Below, in pieces: positions 44,533-52,192 of a DNA stretch of 64,000 nucleotides. A program made the translations under genes and the position numbers. Where the stretch lies: NCBI GenBank assembly GCA_963710625.1, contig CAVQBG010000008.1, positions 1 to 64,000 of the forward strand, in the 5' to 3' direction. This stretch comes from Sva-07 sp963710625. GTDB taxonomy: Bacteria > Actinomycetota > Acidimicrobiia > Acidimicrobiales > Ilumatobacteraceae. Position 1 is the first letter of the stretch. The number at the start of each line of letters is the position of its first letter. Below the pieces are notes generated by a model that searched no databases, had not been told where the DNA came from, and worked only from the letters and a program-made list of their open reading frames with translations.

Positions 44533-45057
44533 TCAGGCGCCGACGAGCGTGCGCCAGTCGGCGGGATATGCCGCGGCCACCTCTGCCGGTGTCATGCGCA
44601 GCGTGGATTCCGGCGGCATGTCGGCGACGACCCGCGCCTCGGTGTAGTGGTGGGCGACGTGCCGCAGCCCCTCGAACAGCCCCGACCGCAGCGCGAGCAA
44701 CTCGGCAGGGGGTTGGGGGTCGTAGAAGCCCCAGATCGTGAAGGCGATGTCGAGGTCGTGCACCACGGGTGCCCGCGAGTAGATCGACGCGCGTCTGAGG
44801 GCCACACCGAGGCAGCCGTGGATCGCGTCGTCGGCGTGTTCGCCCGGCTGGAGCTGGAGCTTCGGACGCAACTGCGCGGCGATCCGGAGCGCGAATCCCT
44901 GGTCGGGGCCCTGCGAACCGAGCTGCGGCCCAGCGGGCTGGAACCCCTCGATCTCGCCGGGTCGGTCGGGGGACCACGCCTCGGGAACGTGGTCCGGCGA
45001 CTCGTAGTGGCGGGGTCGATCGGTCGGCGGGGCCGGGCTGAATCTGGGGGCGGACAT
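44533..45057 (-). CDS. Hypothetical actinobacterial protein
   Basis: 174 residues, soluble. Pro-rich N-terminus, then HADDAIHGCLGVALRRASIY, FTIWGFYDP and VAHHYTEARVVADMPPESTL. The pattern recalls a conserved actinobacterial protein without known function. ATG 45057 is used because the longer frame upstream reads through cimA antisense-like Arg-rich sequence. It is close to and probably cotranscribed with the glycosylase gene. Confidence 0.7.
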   Translation of the reverse strand: MSAPRFSPAPPTDRPRHYESPDHVPEAWSPDRPGEIEGFQPAGPQLGSQGPDQGFALRIAAQLRPKLQLQPGEHADDAIHGCLGVALRRASIYSRAPVVHDLDIAFTIWGFYDPQPPAELLALRSGLFEGLRHVAHHYTEARVVADMPPESTLRMTPAEVAAAYPADWRTLVGA

Positions 45058-45101
45058 CGCTGTCTTTCTAGCAGCAGACGGCTGCGCAACAGACGACGTG
45101 G

Positions 45102-46694
45102 TCAGTTCCCCTGACGCAGCGAGCGGTGCAGGAGGCCGTACACGAGGCTGTCCTCGAGCGCGCGCCACGACGCCTCGATGATGTTCGGGCTGACGCCGAT
45201 CGTGGTCCAGTCGCGGGTGCCGTCGGTGGCCGACAGCAGCACCCGGGTCGTCGAGCCGGTGGCACTGGCTCCGTCGAGGATGCGGACCTTGTAGTCGGTG
45301 AGGTGGATGTCGGCGAGTTCGGGCAGCACGGTCCCGACCGCCTTGCGCAGCGCGGTGTCGATCGCGTTGACCGGTCCGTTGCCCTCCGCCACCCACACCC
45401 GGCGCTCGGCGTCGTCGCCGTCGCCGACCCACACCTTGACGGTCGCCTCGGTGGAGAACTCACCGCCGGGCAGCTCGTCGGTGATCACGCGCATCGACTC
45501 GACGCGGAAGAACTCGGGCACCTGACCGGCGGCACGGCGCATGAGGAGTTCGAGGGAGGCGTCGGCCGCCTCGAAGTGGTAGCCCTCGTGTTCGAGGCGC
45601 TTGAGGTCGTCGATCACCTCGTTGATCTGCGCACCGTCGAGTTCGATGCCGATCTCGTCGGCCTTCATCTGGATGGTGGCGCGCCCGGCCATCTCCGAGA
45701 CGACGAACCTCGTGCCGTTGCCGACGAGTTCGGGGTTGACGTGCTCGTACGCATCCTTCGCCCGCACGATCGCCGACACGTGCAGGCCGGCCTTGTGCGC
45801 GAACGCCGACGATCCGACGTACGGAGCCTGGGGGTTGACGGCACGGTTCAGTGTCTCGGCGACGTGGTGGCTGACGACCGTCAGCCGTTCGATGCGTCCG
45901 TCCGGCAGGCACGTATAGCCGAGCTTCAGCTGGAGGTTCGGGATCACTGTCGTGAGGTTGGTGTTGCCCGTCCGCTCGCCGAGACCGTTGAGCGTCCCCT
46001 GGACGTGGCCTGCGCCGGCCTCGACTGCCGCCATCGAGTTGGCGACAGCGCAGCCGGTGTCGTCGTGGCAGTGGATGCCGATGATTGCGTCGTCGCCCAC
46101 GTGGGCCTTGACGTCGGCGACGATGCGGCTGACCTCGTTCGGCAGCGTTCCGCCGTTGGTGTCGCACAGCACGAGGTGGGAGGCGCCGTTGACGACCGCC
46201 GCCTCGATGGCACGGAGCGAGAACTCGGGGTTGTCCTTGTAGCCGTCGAAGAAGTGCTCGAGATCGACGAGGACCATGCGCCCCTCGCCGTGGAGGAACC
46301 TCACGGAGTCGGCGATCATCGCGGCGCCTTCGTCGAGCGTCGTCTGCAGGGCCTCGACGACCTGGTATTCGGAGCTCTTGGCGACGATGCAGACAGCCGA
46401 CGTGTTCGCCTCGATCAGGTTCCGCAGGGTCGCGTCGTCATCGACCTTGCCACGGGGGCGGCGGGTCGATCCGAAGGCGACGAGCGTCGAGGTCGTCAGG
46501 TCGAGTTCGCGCTGGGCCCGCGCGAAGAACTCGATGTCCTTGGGATTGGCGCCGGGCCATCCCCCCTCGATGAAGTGCACGCCGAGCAGGTCGAGTTGCT
46601 CGGCGATACGCAGCTTGTCGTCGACCGTCGCCGACACTCCCTCCACCTGGAGGCCGTCGCGCAAGGTGGTGTCGAACACTTCGACGTGTCGCAT
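45102..46694 (-). CDS. cimA: (R)-citramalate synthase
   Basis: 530 residues, the length of CimA (TIGR00977 type). It condenses pyruvate and acetyl-CoA to citramalate, the first step of the threonine-independent isoleucine route. The TIM-barrel HMGL-like part has FDTTLRDGLQVEG and the metal motif IGIHCHDDTG; a C-terminal LeuA-type regulatory domain (about 400-525) would bind isoleucine. GGGAG precedes ATG 46694. An Ile-rich leader peptide and terminator lie directly upstream. leuB, leuC, leuD and ilvE elsewhere in the window complete the pathway. Confidence 0.92.
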   Translation of the reverse strand: MRHVEVFDTTLRDGLQVEGVSATVDDKLRIAEQLDLLGVHFIEGGWPGANPKDIEFFARAQRELDLTTSTLVAFGSTRRPRGKVDDDATLRNLIEANTSAVCIVAKSSEYQVVEALQTTLDEGAAMIADSVRFLHGEGRMVLVDLEHFFDGYKDNPEFSLRAIEAAVVNGASHLVLCDTNGGTLPNEVSRIVADVKAHVGDDAIIGIHCHDDTGCAVANSMAAVEAGAGHVQGTLNGLGERTGNTNLTTVIPNLQLKLGYTCLPDGRIERLTVVSHHVAETLNRAVNPQAPYVGSSAFAHKAGLHVSAIVRAKDAYEHVNPELVGNGTRFVVSEMAGRATIQMKADEIGIELDGAQINEVIDDLKRLEHEGYHFEAADASLELLMRRAAGQVPEFFRVESMRVITDELPGGEFSTEATVKVWVGDGDDAERRVWVAEGNGPVNAIDTALRKAVGTVLPELADIHLTDYKVRILDGASATGSTTRVLLSATDGTRDWTTIGVSPNIIEASWRALEDSLVYGLLHRSLRQGN

Positions 46695-46710
46695 GAGTTG
46701 CTCCCGAGAA

Positions 46711-46737
46711 CCGAAAGAGCCGCCCGGAGGGCGGCTC
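46711..46737 (-). terminator. Attenuator terminator before cimA
   Basis: GAGCCGCCC-TCC-GGGCGGCTC on the minus strand, a 9-bp GC-rich stem with a 3-nt loop, followed by TTTCGG. The T tract is short. Confidence 0.7.
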
Positions 46738-46763
46738 GACGAACACGTGGGGGTCCACGTGCT

Positions 46764-46799
46764 CTACAGAATGATGATGATGGCGGGTTGGTTCGACAT
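46764..46799 (-). CDS. Ile-rich leader peptide
   Basis: ATG at 46799, 11 residues, MSNQPAIIIIL, stop TAG at 46764-46766. Four consecutive Ile codons (ATC ATC ATC ATT) then Leu, directly upstream of the gene for the first step of isoleucine synthesis. No strong RBS is visible. Another frame over the same DNA would read four His, but no histidine gene follows. Confidence 0.7.
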   Translation of the reverse strand: MSNQPAIIIIL

Positions 46800-46971
46800 C
46801 GGCGTCCATTGAAGCCCCGTCGGGTCGAGGATTCAACCGCCGCCGTCGAAAAGTGTCGTCGGCCTGTGTACGGCATTGTGCATGAACGGTGGGCAACGGG
46901 TGGACGACAGCGTCAATCCTGGGGGTAACGAAGAAGTTGCGGGGATAACCCTGTGTTTTTCGAAATACCTC

Positions 46972-47000
46972 TTGACCAGGGGTTTTGCGATGTATTTACT
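46972..47000 (+). promoter_or_regulatory. Promoter of the candidate structured RNA
   Basis: TTGACC at 46972-46977, then a TATTTACT box at 46993-47000 (17-nt spacing to TTTACT). The preceding 60 bp are notably AT-rich for this genome. The start would be near 47006. Confidence 0.5.
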
Positions 47001-47005
47001 GATGC

Positions 47006-47664
47006 TCGTTCCGGAGAGCGCACGCCGACCGGGGCGGTGAGGAGGGGGCTTCGGCCCAGCCCGCACCGCTCACGAGGCGCAGCGGAACCGGAACGGACAG
47101 TGTTCACGGCCACCTCGGACCGGGCTGTCGGGCTCCTTCGGGAGGTCGGCGGCAACGACGAGTCGGCGACCGCAGCGGGAGACCGGGGCGGGCGTCGGGT
47201 CAGACCGGGCCCACGGTCACCTCCGGGTGGTCGAGGGAGACGGAGACCTGCTGGAGTGCTGGACGGGTGCAGGGCAACCTGCAGTCGGATGGCGTAACGG
47301 CGAGGCGAACGAGCGCATCGAGCACCTTCGGGTGATCGGTGGGCGAGGGAGTCGTGGTGAGGAGCCGAAGGAACTGGGGCCACCCCAACTGGACTCAGCG
47401 AGGTCGGTTCCGATTGGTGCCAGGACCGAGGGCTCGGGCAACCGGGTCAGCGTGAAACGGTGCCAACGGAGTCGAGACCGGGAAACCGGTGTCGGGTCCG
47501 ACACGCGGCATCGCCCGCCACGCCGCAAGGCGAGACGGGCGATGTGAACAGGTCGAGTCGAAGGCTAACGCCCGACGTTCGACCAGTGGTGGACCTGTCC
47601 ATCGAGCAGCCCCGGAAGGTGCGTCGGCGAGAGCCGGTCACCCGACGGGGCGCTTTCGTTTTTT
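47006..47664 (+). ncRNA. Candidate large structured noncoding RNA
   Basis: About 660 nt with no credible protein frame but dense hairpins: GGGC-UUCG-GCCC (47046), CUCC-UUCG-GGAG (47133), UGCAGG-GCAA-CCUGCA (47268), CACC-UUCG-GGUG (47323), UGGGG/CCCCA (47375), a 7-bp stem at 47404-47429, GCAA-capped stem (47431-47448), ACCGG-GAAA-CCGGU (47477), a two-part stem with CGCC-GCAA-GGCG (47511-47542), a nested stem with GGC-UAAC-GCC (47548-47598), and CGGC-GAGA-GCCG (47625). A T6 run at 47659-47664 ends it. It lacks the GAGGAAAGUCC and ACAGAA boxes of RNase P RNA and the tRNA-like ends of tmRNA. Boundaries are approximate. Confidence 0.55.
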
Positions 47665-47716
47665 CGCCGCACCCCGCCCGACACCCACCACCCCACCCCA
47701 CCCGGCACCCGCCGAT

Positions 47717-47769
47717 CCGAAGAATGCCTGGATGTGCGCGCCGAGCGCAACGAACGGGTCATCTTTCGG
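47717..47769. repeat. Intergenic palindromic repeat, copy 2
   Basis: 53 bp: CCGAAGAATGCC at one end, GTGCGCGCCGAGCGCAAC centre, TCTTTCGG at the other end. It lies after the candidate RNA and before the end of the convergent oxidoreductase gene. Confidence 0.6.
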
Positions 47770-47793
47770 TGCCGGTGCCGGTAGGGGTGATGA

Positions 47794-48744
47794 TCAGTGG
47801 AGGGCGGCGGCGAGGCGGGTGACGATGCCCAGGTCCTCCCGAGCGAGGTCGACGGTGGGGCCGGGGAAGAACGCGACATCGGTGGCACCTGCGTCGGCGA
47901 GGGCTTCGGCGTGGCGGACCGCGTCGTCGAACGTGCCGATGGCTCCGAGTTCGATCCACCAGTCGGCGGACATGTCCGCGATCCCGTCGACGCCACGTGC
48001 GGCGTGCAGCTCCTGGATCTCGTCGATGTGGGGGTGGGCGTTCGGTGCCGGATTCGTACCGTCGATCAGCCCGGCGACGAACGGCGCCATGGCCCGACGC
48101 ACCTCCCGGGCGTCGTCGCCGACCGCGAGCGCCGTGAACACCGACACCCGGAACGGGTCGGGCGACCCTGCGGTCTCGATCGCCTGGCTGACGTAGGTCG
48201 GCCCGGCCCCCTCGGCGAGCACGACACCGTCGGCGACGCGACCCGCGAGCGCGAGCGACCTCGGCCCGCGAACACCGGCCAGCACGGGCGGAGGGTCATG
48301 CGGTGGCGCCTCGAGCGCCACGTCGCGCATCGTGAACACCGACCCGTCGACGGTCACGGTCTCGCCGTGCAGGAGTCGCCGCACGATCGTGATCGCCTCC
48401 TCGAGCGTCGTCAACGGCGACGAGGTTCGGGCCCCCATCTGATCCATCCACTCCTGGACGCCGTGCCCGATCCCCGCCAGCAGTCGCCCCGGAGCGAGCT
48501 GGGCCAGCGTGGCGATCTCCATCGCCGTCACCGCCGGATTTCGCGCGACGGCGGGCAGGATCCCGATCCCGACCGTCAGCGTCGCCGTGCGAGCGAGAGC
48601 GGTCGCGGCCAGGCTGATCCCAGCGGTGTAGAAGCAGTCCTCGATCACCCACAGCTGATCGACACCAGCCGCCTCGAGCCCCTCGGCCACCTCGACCACG
48701 AACGGCGCCGGCAAGGAACGATCGAAGCACATCCCCACGTTCAT
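47794..48744 (-). CDS. LLM-family (luciferase-like) F420/FMN oxidoreductase
   Basis: 316 residues, single-domain bacterial luciferase-like TIM barrel. Features: VAEGLEAAGVDQLWVIED, TVGIGILPAVARNPAVTAM, APGRLLAGIGHGVQEWMDQM, and VRGPRSLALAGRVADGVVLA, as in F420-dependent methylene-tetrahydromethanopterin-reductase-like enzymes of actinobacteria. The cofactor (F420 or FMN) is inferred. TACGGT (48751-48756 on the minus strand) is 6 nt before ATG 48744, a leaderless pattern. Confidence 0.87.
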   Translation of the reverse strand: MNVGMCFDRSLPAPFVVEVAEGLEAAGVDQLWVIEDCFYTAGISLAATALARTATLTVGIGILPAVARNPAVTAMEIATLAQLAPGRLLAGIGHGVQEWMDQMGARTSSPLTTLEEAITIVRRLLHGETVTVDGSVFTMRDVALEAPPHDPPPVLAGVRGPRSLALAGRVADGVVLAEGAGPTYVSQAIETAGSPDPFRVSVFTALAVGDDAREVRRAMAPFVAGLIDGTNPAPNAHPHIDEIQELHAARGVDGIADMSADWWIELGAIGTFDDAVRHAEALADAGATDVAFFPGPTVDLAREDLGIVTRLAAALH

Positions 48745-48784
48745 CCGGCGACCGTACCGCACCCACCAATCGAACCACCGCGAC

Positions 48785-48837
48785 CCGAAAAGTGCCGGAA
48801 TCCGGACGCTGAGCGTCCGGATTCCGCGAGATTTCGG
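48785..48837. repeat. Intergenic palindromic repeat, copy 3, possible ilvE terminator
   Basis: 53 bp with a 14-bp perfect stem, CGGAATCCGGACGC and its complement around a 3-nt loop (48796-48826), flanked by CCGAAA and TTTCGG that also pair. It lies after the ilvE stop, so it can end the leuB-ilvE transcript. Same layout as 31757-31808 and 47717-47769. Confidence 0.65.
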
Positions 48838-48862
48838 GTACTTCGGGGGTGGGGGCGGATCG

Positions 48863-49780
48863 TCAGCGGACGAGTTCGCACCACTCCGTGTACCGGGGGT
48901 CCTGGCCGCGGATGGCCTGGTGGTACACCTCGGCGATCGCCGAGGTCATCGGACCGGGGCAGGGGATGTTGCGGTCGTCGACCGAGTTGATCGAGCTGAC
49001 CTCGGCGGCGGTGCCGCACACGAAGGCCTCCTCGGCGATGTACAGATCGCTGCGGGCGATGTTGTCGACGACGACCTCGTGCCCGAGATCGGCGGCGATG
49101 GTCGACACCGAGTTCTGCGTGATGCCTTCCAGCGCTCCCGCAGACAGCGGCGGCGTGAGCAGCTTGCCGTGCCGGGCCACGAAGATGTTCTCGCCGGTGC
49201 ATTCGGCCACGAGACCGTTCGGCGCGAGCATGATCGCCTCGTCGTAGCCGGCCTTCAACGCCTCGACCTTGGCGAGCGACGAGTTGACGTAGTTGCCAGT
49301 CGTCTTCGACGCCGGCGGCATCGTGTTGTGGTCGTGACGCGTCCAGGACGAGATCTTCATCCGCACACCCTTCTCGACGGCGTCGTCGCCGAGGTAGGCG
49401 CCCCACGGCCAGCAGGCGATCGACACGTCGACAGTGCACGGCAGTGTGTTGAGGCCCATCTCGCCGTAGCCGAAGTAGGCGATCGGTCGGATGTAGCACG
49501 AGTCGAGTCCCGTCGACGCGACGGTCTCCTTGGTCGCGGCAACCAGCTCGTCGACCGTGTACGGGATCTCCATCCCCATGATCTGTGCAGAGCTGAAGAG
49601 ACGCTCGATGTGATCCGTGAGCCGGAACACTGCGGGACCCTGATCGGTCTCGTAGGCGCGGATGCCCTCGAACACGCCGGTCCCGTAGTGCAGCGTGTGG
49701 GTGAGCACGTGGACCTGGGCCTTGTCCCAGTCGACGAGCTCGCCGTTCATCCAGATCTTCGGGGTCGGTGTGATGGGCAT
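48863..49780 (-). CDS. ilvE: Branched-chain amino acid aminotransferase
   Basis: 305 residues, fold-type IV PLP enzyme. HTLHYGTGVFEGIRAYET is the family start; the PLP Lys is in PPASKTTGNYVNS; AECTGENIFVARHG and GITQNSVSTIAADLG follow. It makes the last step to Ile, Leu and Val. It starts 4 nt after the leuB stop and so forms an operon with it. Confidence 0.94.
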   Translation of the reverse strand: MPITPTPKIWMNGELVDWDKAQVHVLTHTLHYGTGVFEGIRAYETDQGPAVFRLTDHIERLFSSAQIMGMEIPYTVDELVAATKETVASTGLDSCYIRPIAYFGYGEMGLNTLPCTVDVSIACWPWGAYLGDDAVEKGVRMKISSWTRHDHNTMPPASKTTGNYVNSSLAKVEALKAGYDEAIMLAPNGLVAECTGENIFVARHGKLLTPPLSAGALEGITQNSVSTIAADLGHEVVVDNIARSDLYIAEEAFVCGTAAEVSSINSVDDRNIPCPGPMTSAIAEVYHQAIRGQDPRYTEWCELVR

Positions 49781-49784
49781 GAGA

Positions 49785-50777
49785 TCAGTTTCCCACGCGA
49801 GCAGCGATGGCGTCACCGACGTCGGTGGTGCTGCCGGTGACAGGATCGGCACACGCCGCTCGAATCCGGTCGGCGGCGCCGCCCTCCTCGAGGAAGTCGA
49901 GCATCAGCGCCGCGCTGAGAATCGCCGCGGTCGGATTGGCCTTGCCGGTGCCGACGATGTCGGGTGCCGAACCGTGGACCGGTTCGAACATCGACGGCCC
50001 GGTGCGCGCCGGGTTGAGATTGGCCGACGAGGCGAGCCCGATCCCGCCCGACACCGCACCACCGAGATCGGTGAGGATGTCGCCGAACAGGTTGTCGGTG
50101 ACGATCACGTCGTAGCGGTGTGGGTCCTGCACGAAGTAGATGCAGGCCGCGTCGACGTGGTTGTACGCGGTGGTGACGTCGGCGTAGTCGGCGGCGACCT
50201 CGTTGAAGGTGCGCTCCCACAGATTGCCGGAGAACGCCAGCACGTTCGTCTTGTGGACCAGCGTGAGGTGCTTGCGAGGACGCGACGCTGCCAGTTCGAA
50301 CGCGTACCGGATGCACCGTTCGACACCGTGGCGGGTGTTGACCGAGCCCTGCGTCGCCACTTCGAGCGGCGTTCCCCGACGCAGCACGCCACCCTCGCCG
50401 ACGTACGGCCCCTCGGTGTTCTCGCGGATCACCACGAAGTCGTGCGGCGTGTCGCCGCCCGGTGCGGTCCCGACGAACGGTCGCTGGTTGATGTAGAGGT
50501 CGAGCTCGAACCGCATCTTGAGCAGGAGGCCACGCTCGATGAGGCCGGGCGGCACCTCGGGCGTGCCGACCGCGCCGAGGAGGATGCAGTCGAACGCTCG
50601 CAACTCGGCGAGGACGTCGTCGGACAGGATCTCGCCGTCGCGGAGGTACCGCGAGCCGCCGAGGTCGAAGTCGGTGGTGGCGATGTCGACGCCCGCCGCT
50701 CGGACGACCTTGACGGCCTCGGCGGTCACTTCGGGTCCGATGCCGTCGCCGCCGATCACTGCGATGTTGTGCGTCAT
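49785..50777 (-). CDS. leuB: 3-isopropylmalate dehydrogenase
   Basis: 330 residues. IAVIGGDGIGPEVTAEAVKV at the start, RENTEGPYVGEGG, KTNVLAFSG (catalytic Lys) and the metal Asp in VTDNLFGDILTDLGG mark the isopropylmalate/isocitrate dehydrogenase family; the context assigns it to leucine synthesis and, with cimA, to the citramalate route. TAGGAT (50786-50791, minus strand) is 8 nt before the ATG. It is divergent from greA and cotranscribed with ilvE. Confidence 0.92.
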   Translation of the reverse strand: MTHNIAVIGGDGIGPEVTAEAVKVVRAAGVDIATTDFDLGGSRYLRDGEILSDDVLAELRAFDCILLGAVGTPEVPPGLIERGLLLKMRFELDLYINQRPFVGTAPGGDTPHDFVVIRENTEGPYVGEGGVLRRGTPLEVATQGSVNTRHGVERCIRYAFELAASRPRKHLTLVHKTNVLAFSGNLWERTFNEVAADYADVTTAYNHVDAACIYFVQDPHRYDVIVTDNLFGDILTDLGGAVSGGIGLASSANLNPARTGPSMFEPVHGSAPDIVGTGKANPTAAILSAALMLDFLEEGGAADRIRAACADPVTGSTTDVGDAIAARVGN

Positions 50778-50862
50778 GGGCGGCGATCCTACGGGGGACG
50801 GCCTCGACGTTCCCAGGGAGAGTCGGCGAGCGAGCGGGCATGGCCGATATCCTTCACTGACC

Positions 50863-51312
50863 ATGGCAGCAGTGCACTTGTCTCCCGCGGCCTACGAACG
50901 CCTGAAGGCCGAGTTCGACGACCTCACCACGCGTGGTCGTATCGACGTCGCCAACAAGATCGAGCGGGCGCGAGAAGAGGGCGACCTCAAGGAGAACGCC
51001 GGCTATCACGCAGCCAAGGACGAGCAGGGCCACATGGAGGGCCGAATCCGTCAACTCGAGCACCTCCTCGAGAACGCCGAGATCGTCGATGGCTCGTTCA
51101 TCTACACCGTCGTCTACGAGGGCGACTCCGAAGACGACGCCGAGCGCTACCTGATCGGCAACATCGAGGAGCAGGTGCAGGGCGCCGACGTCATCAGTCC
51201 GTCGTCGCCCCTCGGCCAAGCGCTCGAAGGTGCCGAAGCCGGCGCGACCATCACCTACGAGGCGCCGAACGGCGCGCTCACCGTGACGGTGCTCCGTGTC
51301 GAACCGGCCTGA
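50863..51312 (+). CDS. greA: Transcription elongation factor GreA
   Basis: 149 residues. N-terminal coiled coil with LTTRGRIDVANKIERAREEG and DLKENAGYHAAKDEQ, whose acidic tip reaches the polymerase secondary channel, and a C-terminal FKBP-like domain ending SPLGQALEGAEAGATI then a beta hairpin. It rescues backtracked RNA polymerase. TATCCT (50848-50853) lies 9 nt before the ATG. Its end overlaps the next gene. Confidence 0.94.
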   Translation: MAAVHLSPAAYERLKAEFDDLTTRGRIDVANKIERAREEGDLKENAGYHAAKDEQGHMEGRIRQLEHLLENAEIVDGSFIYTVVYEGDSEDDAERYLIGNIEEQVQGADVISPSSPLGQALEGAEAGATITYEAPNGALTVTVLRVEPA

Positions 51313-52192
51313 TCCAGCGGCGCCGGCGCCCGTCGACGACGACACCGGGCCGCAGATCCTCACCCCGCCACTGCCCACCGGGCGATTCGTCGAACTCGAC
51401 GGTCGCGGCACGGTGATCGTGCGTGACTTCGGAGGACGGCCCGGAGCTCCAGTCGTCGCGCTCCTCCACGGCTGGACCGCGACCGCTGATCTCAACTGGT
51501 TCCGCACCTATGACGCTCTCGGCGAGCACTACCGGGTGATCGCGTTCGACCACCGCGGCCACGGCACCGGGTTGCGCTCGAAGAAGCCGTTCCGTCTGGA
51601 GGACTGCGCCGACGACGTGGTCGACGTGGCCACGGCGCTGGGCATCGACCGGATCATCCCGGTCGGTTACTCGATGGGGGGACCGATCGCGCAGCTCGTC
51701 TGGCGACGCCATCCCGAGCGGGTCACCGGGCTGGTGCTGTGCGCCACAGCCCCCTACTTCGCCGGCCGCCGCAACGAACGCCGGATGTTGCTCGGCATCA
51801 CCGGCCTGGCCACGATGGCACGGGTCGCCCCGGAGCCGGCGAAGGTCTGGCTGACCGAACAGCTCTACCTGCAGCGCAAGACGATGCAATGGGAGCCGTG
51901 GGCGATCCGGCAGGCCGCCACGCACGACTGGCGGATGGTCCTCGAAGCCGGCCGTGCCATCGGCCACTTCTCGTCGAGCGACTGGCTCCACGAGGTCGAC
52001 GTCCCGGTGTCGAGCGTCCTCACGATGCGCGACCAGGTCGTGCCGCTGCGACGACAGGTGAAGCTCTTCGAGCAGATCCCCGACGCCGAGGCGTTCCGGG
52101 TCGACGGCCTTCACGACGCCGCCGTCGCCAGCGCCGACCGGTTCGTGCCGACGTTGATCCGGGCGATCGACTCCGTCGTGCGCCGGTCGTGA
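51296..52192 (+). CDS. Alpha/beta hydrolase
   Basis: 298 residues. ALLHGWTATADLNWFRTYDA (oxyanion loop), FDHRGHGTGLR, nucleophile elbow VGYSMGGPIAQ, then a late Asp and DGLHDAAVA with the catalytic His. The substrate is unknown. The GTG start lies inside greA (17-bp overlap) and its stop overlaps the start of the kinase-like gene (GTGA). Confidence 0.87.
   Translation: MSNRPDPAAPAPVDDDTGPQILTPPLPTGRFVELDGRGTVIVRDFGGRPGAPVVALLHGWTATADLNWFRTYDALGEHYRVIAFDHRGHGTGLRSKKPFRLEDCADDVVDVATALGIDRIIPVGYSMGGPIAQLVWRRHPERVTGLVLCATAPYFAGRRNERRMLLGITGLATMARVAPEPAKVWLTEQLYLQRKTMQWEPWAIRQAATHDWRMVLEAGRAIGHFSSSDWLHEVDVPVSSVLTMRDQVVPLRRQVKLFEQIPDAEAFRVDGLHDAAVASADRFVPTLIRAIDSVVRRS

Larger units (their letters stand above)
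46711..46799 (-). promoter_or_regulatory. Isoleucine leader-peptide attenuator of cimA
   Basis: Order on the minus strand: an 11-codon frame with four Ile codons (46764-46799), hairpin CACGTGG/CCACGTG (46744-46761) beginning right after its stop, and a strong terminator (46717-46737) ending 16 nt before the cimA ATG. This is the arrangement of ribosome-mediated amino-acid attenuation: with scarce Ile-tRNA the ribosome would stall on the Ile codons and favour readthrough. I could not trace the antiterminator pairing. Confidence 0.75.

Noticed and set aside
46438..46896. Frame reading four His codons over the cimA leader, as a possible His leader peptide
   Set aside because: The frame runs on into cimA antisense-like sequence without a stop near the hairpins, and the downstream gene is for isoleucine, not histidine. 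The Ile frame has a proper start, stop and position.
47200..47388. 62-codon minus-strand frame with a TTG start
   Set aside because: No RBS, no family, preceded by an in-frame stop, and it lies inside the hairpin-dense region.
47006..47664. RNase P RNA or tmRNA
   Set aside because: The universal GAGGAAAGUCC and ACAGAA boxes of RNase P RNA and the tRNA-like 5' and 3' ends and GGTTTCGAC-type segment of tmRNA were not found. A covariance search is still needed.
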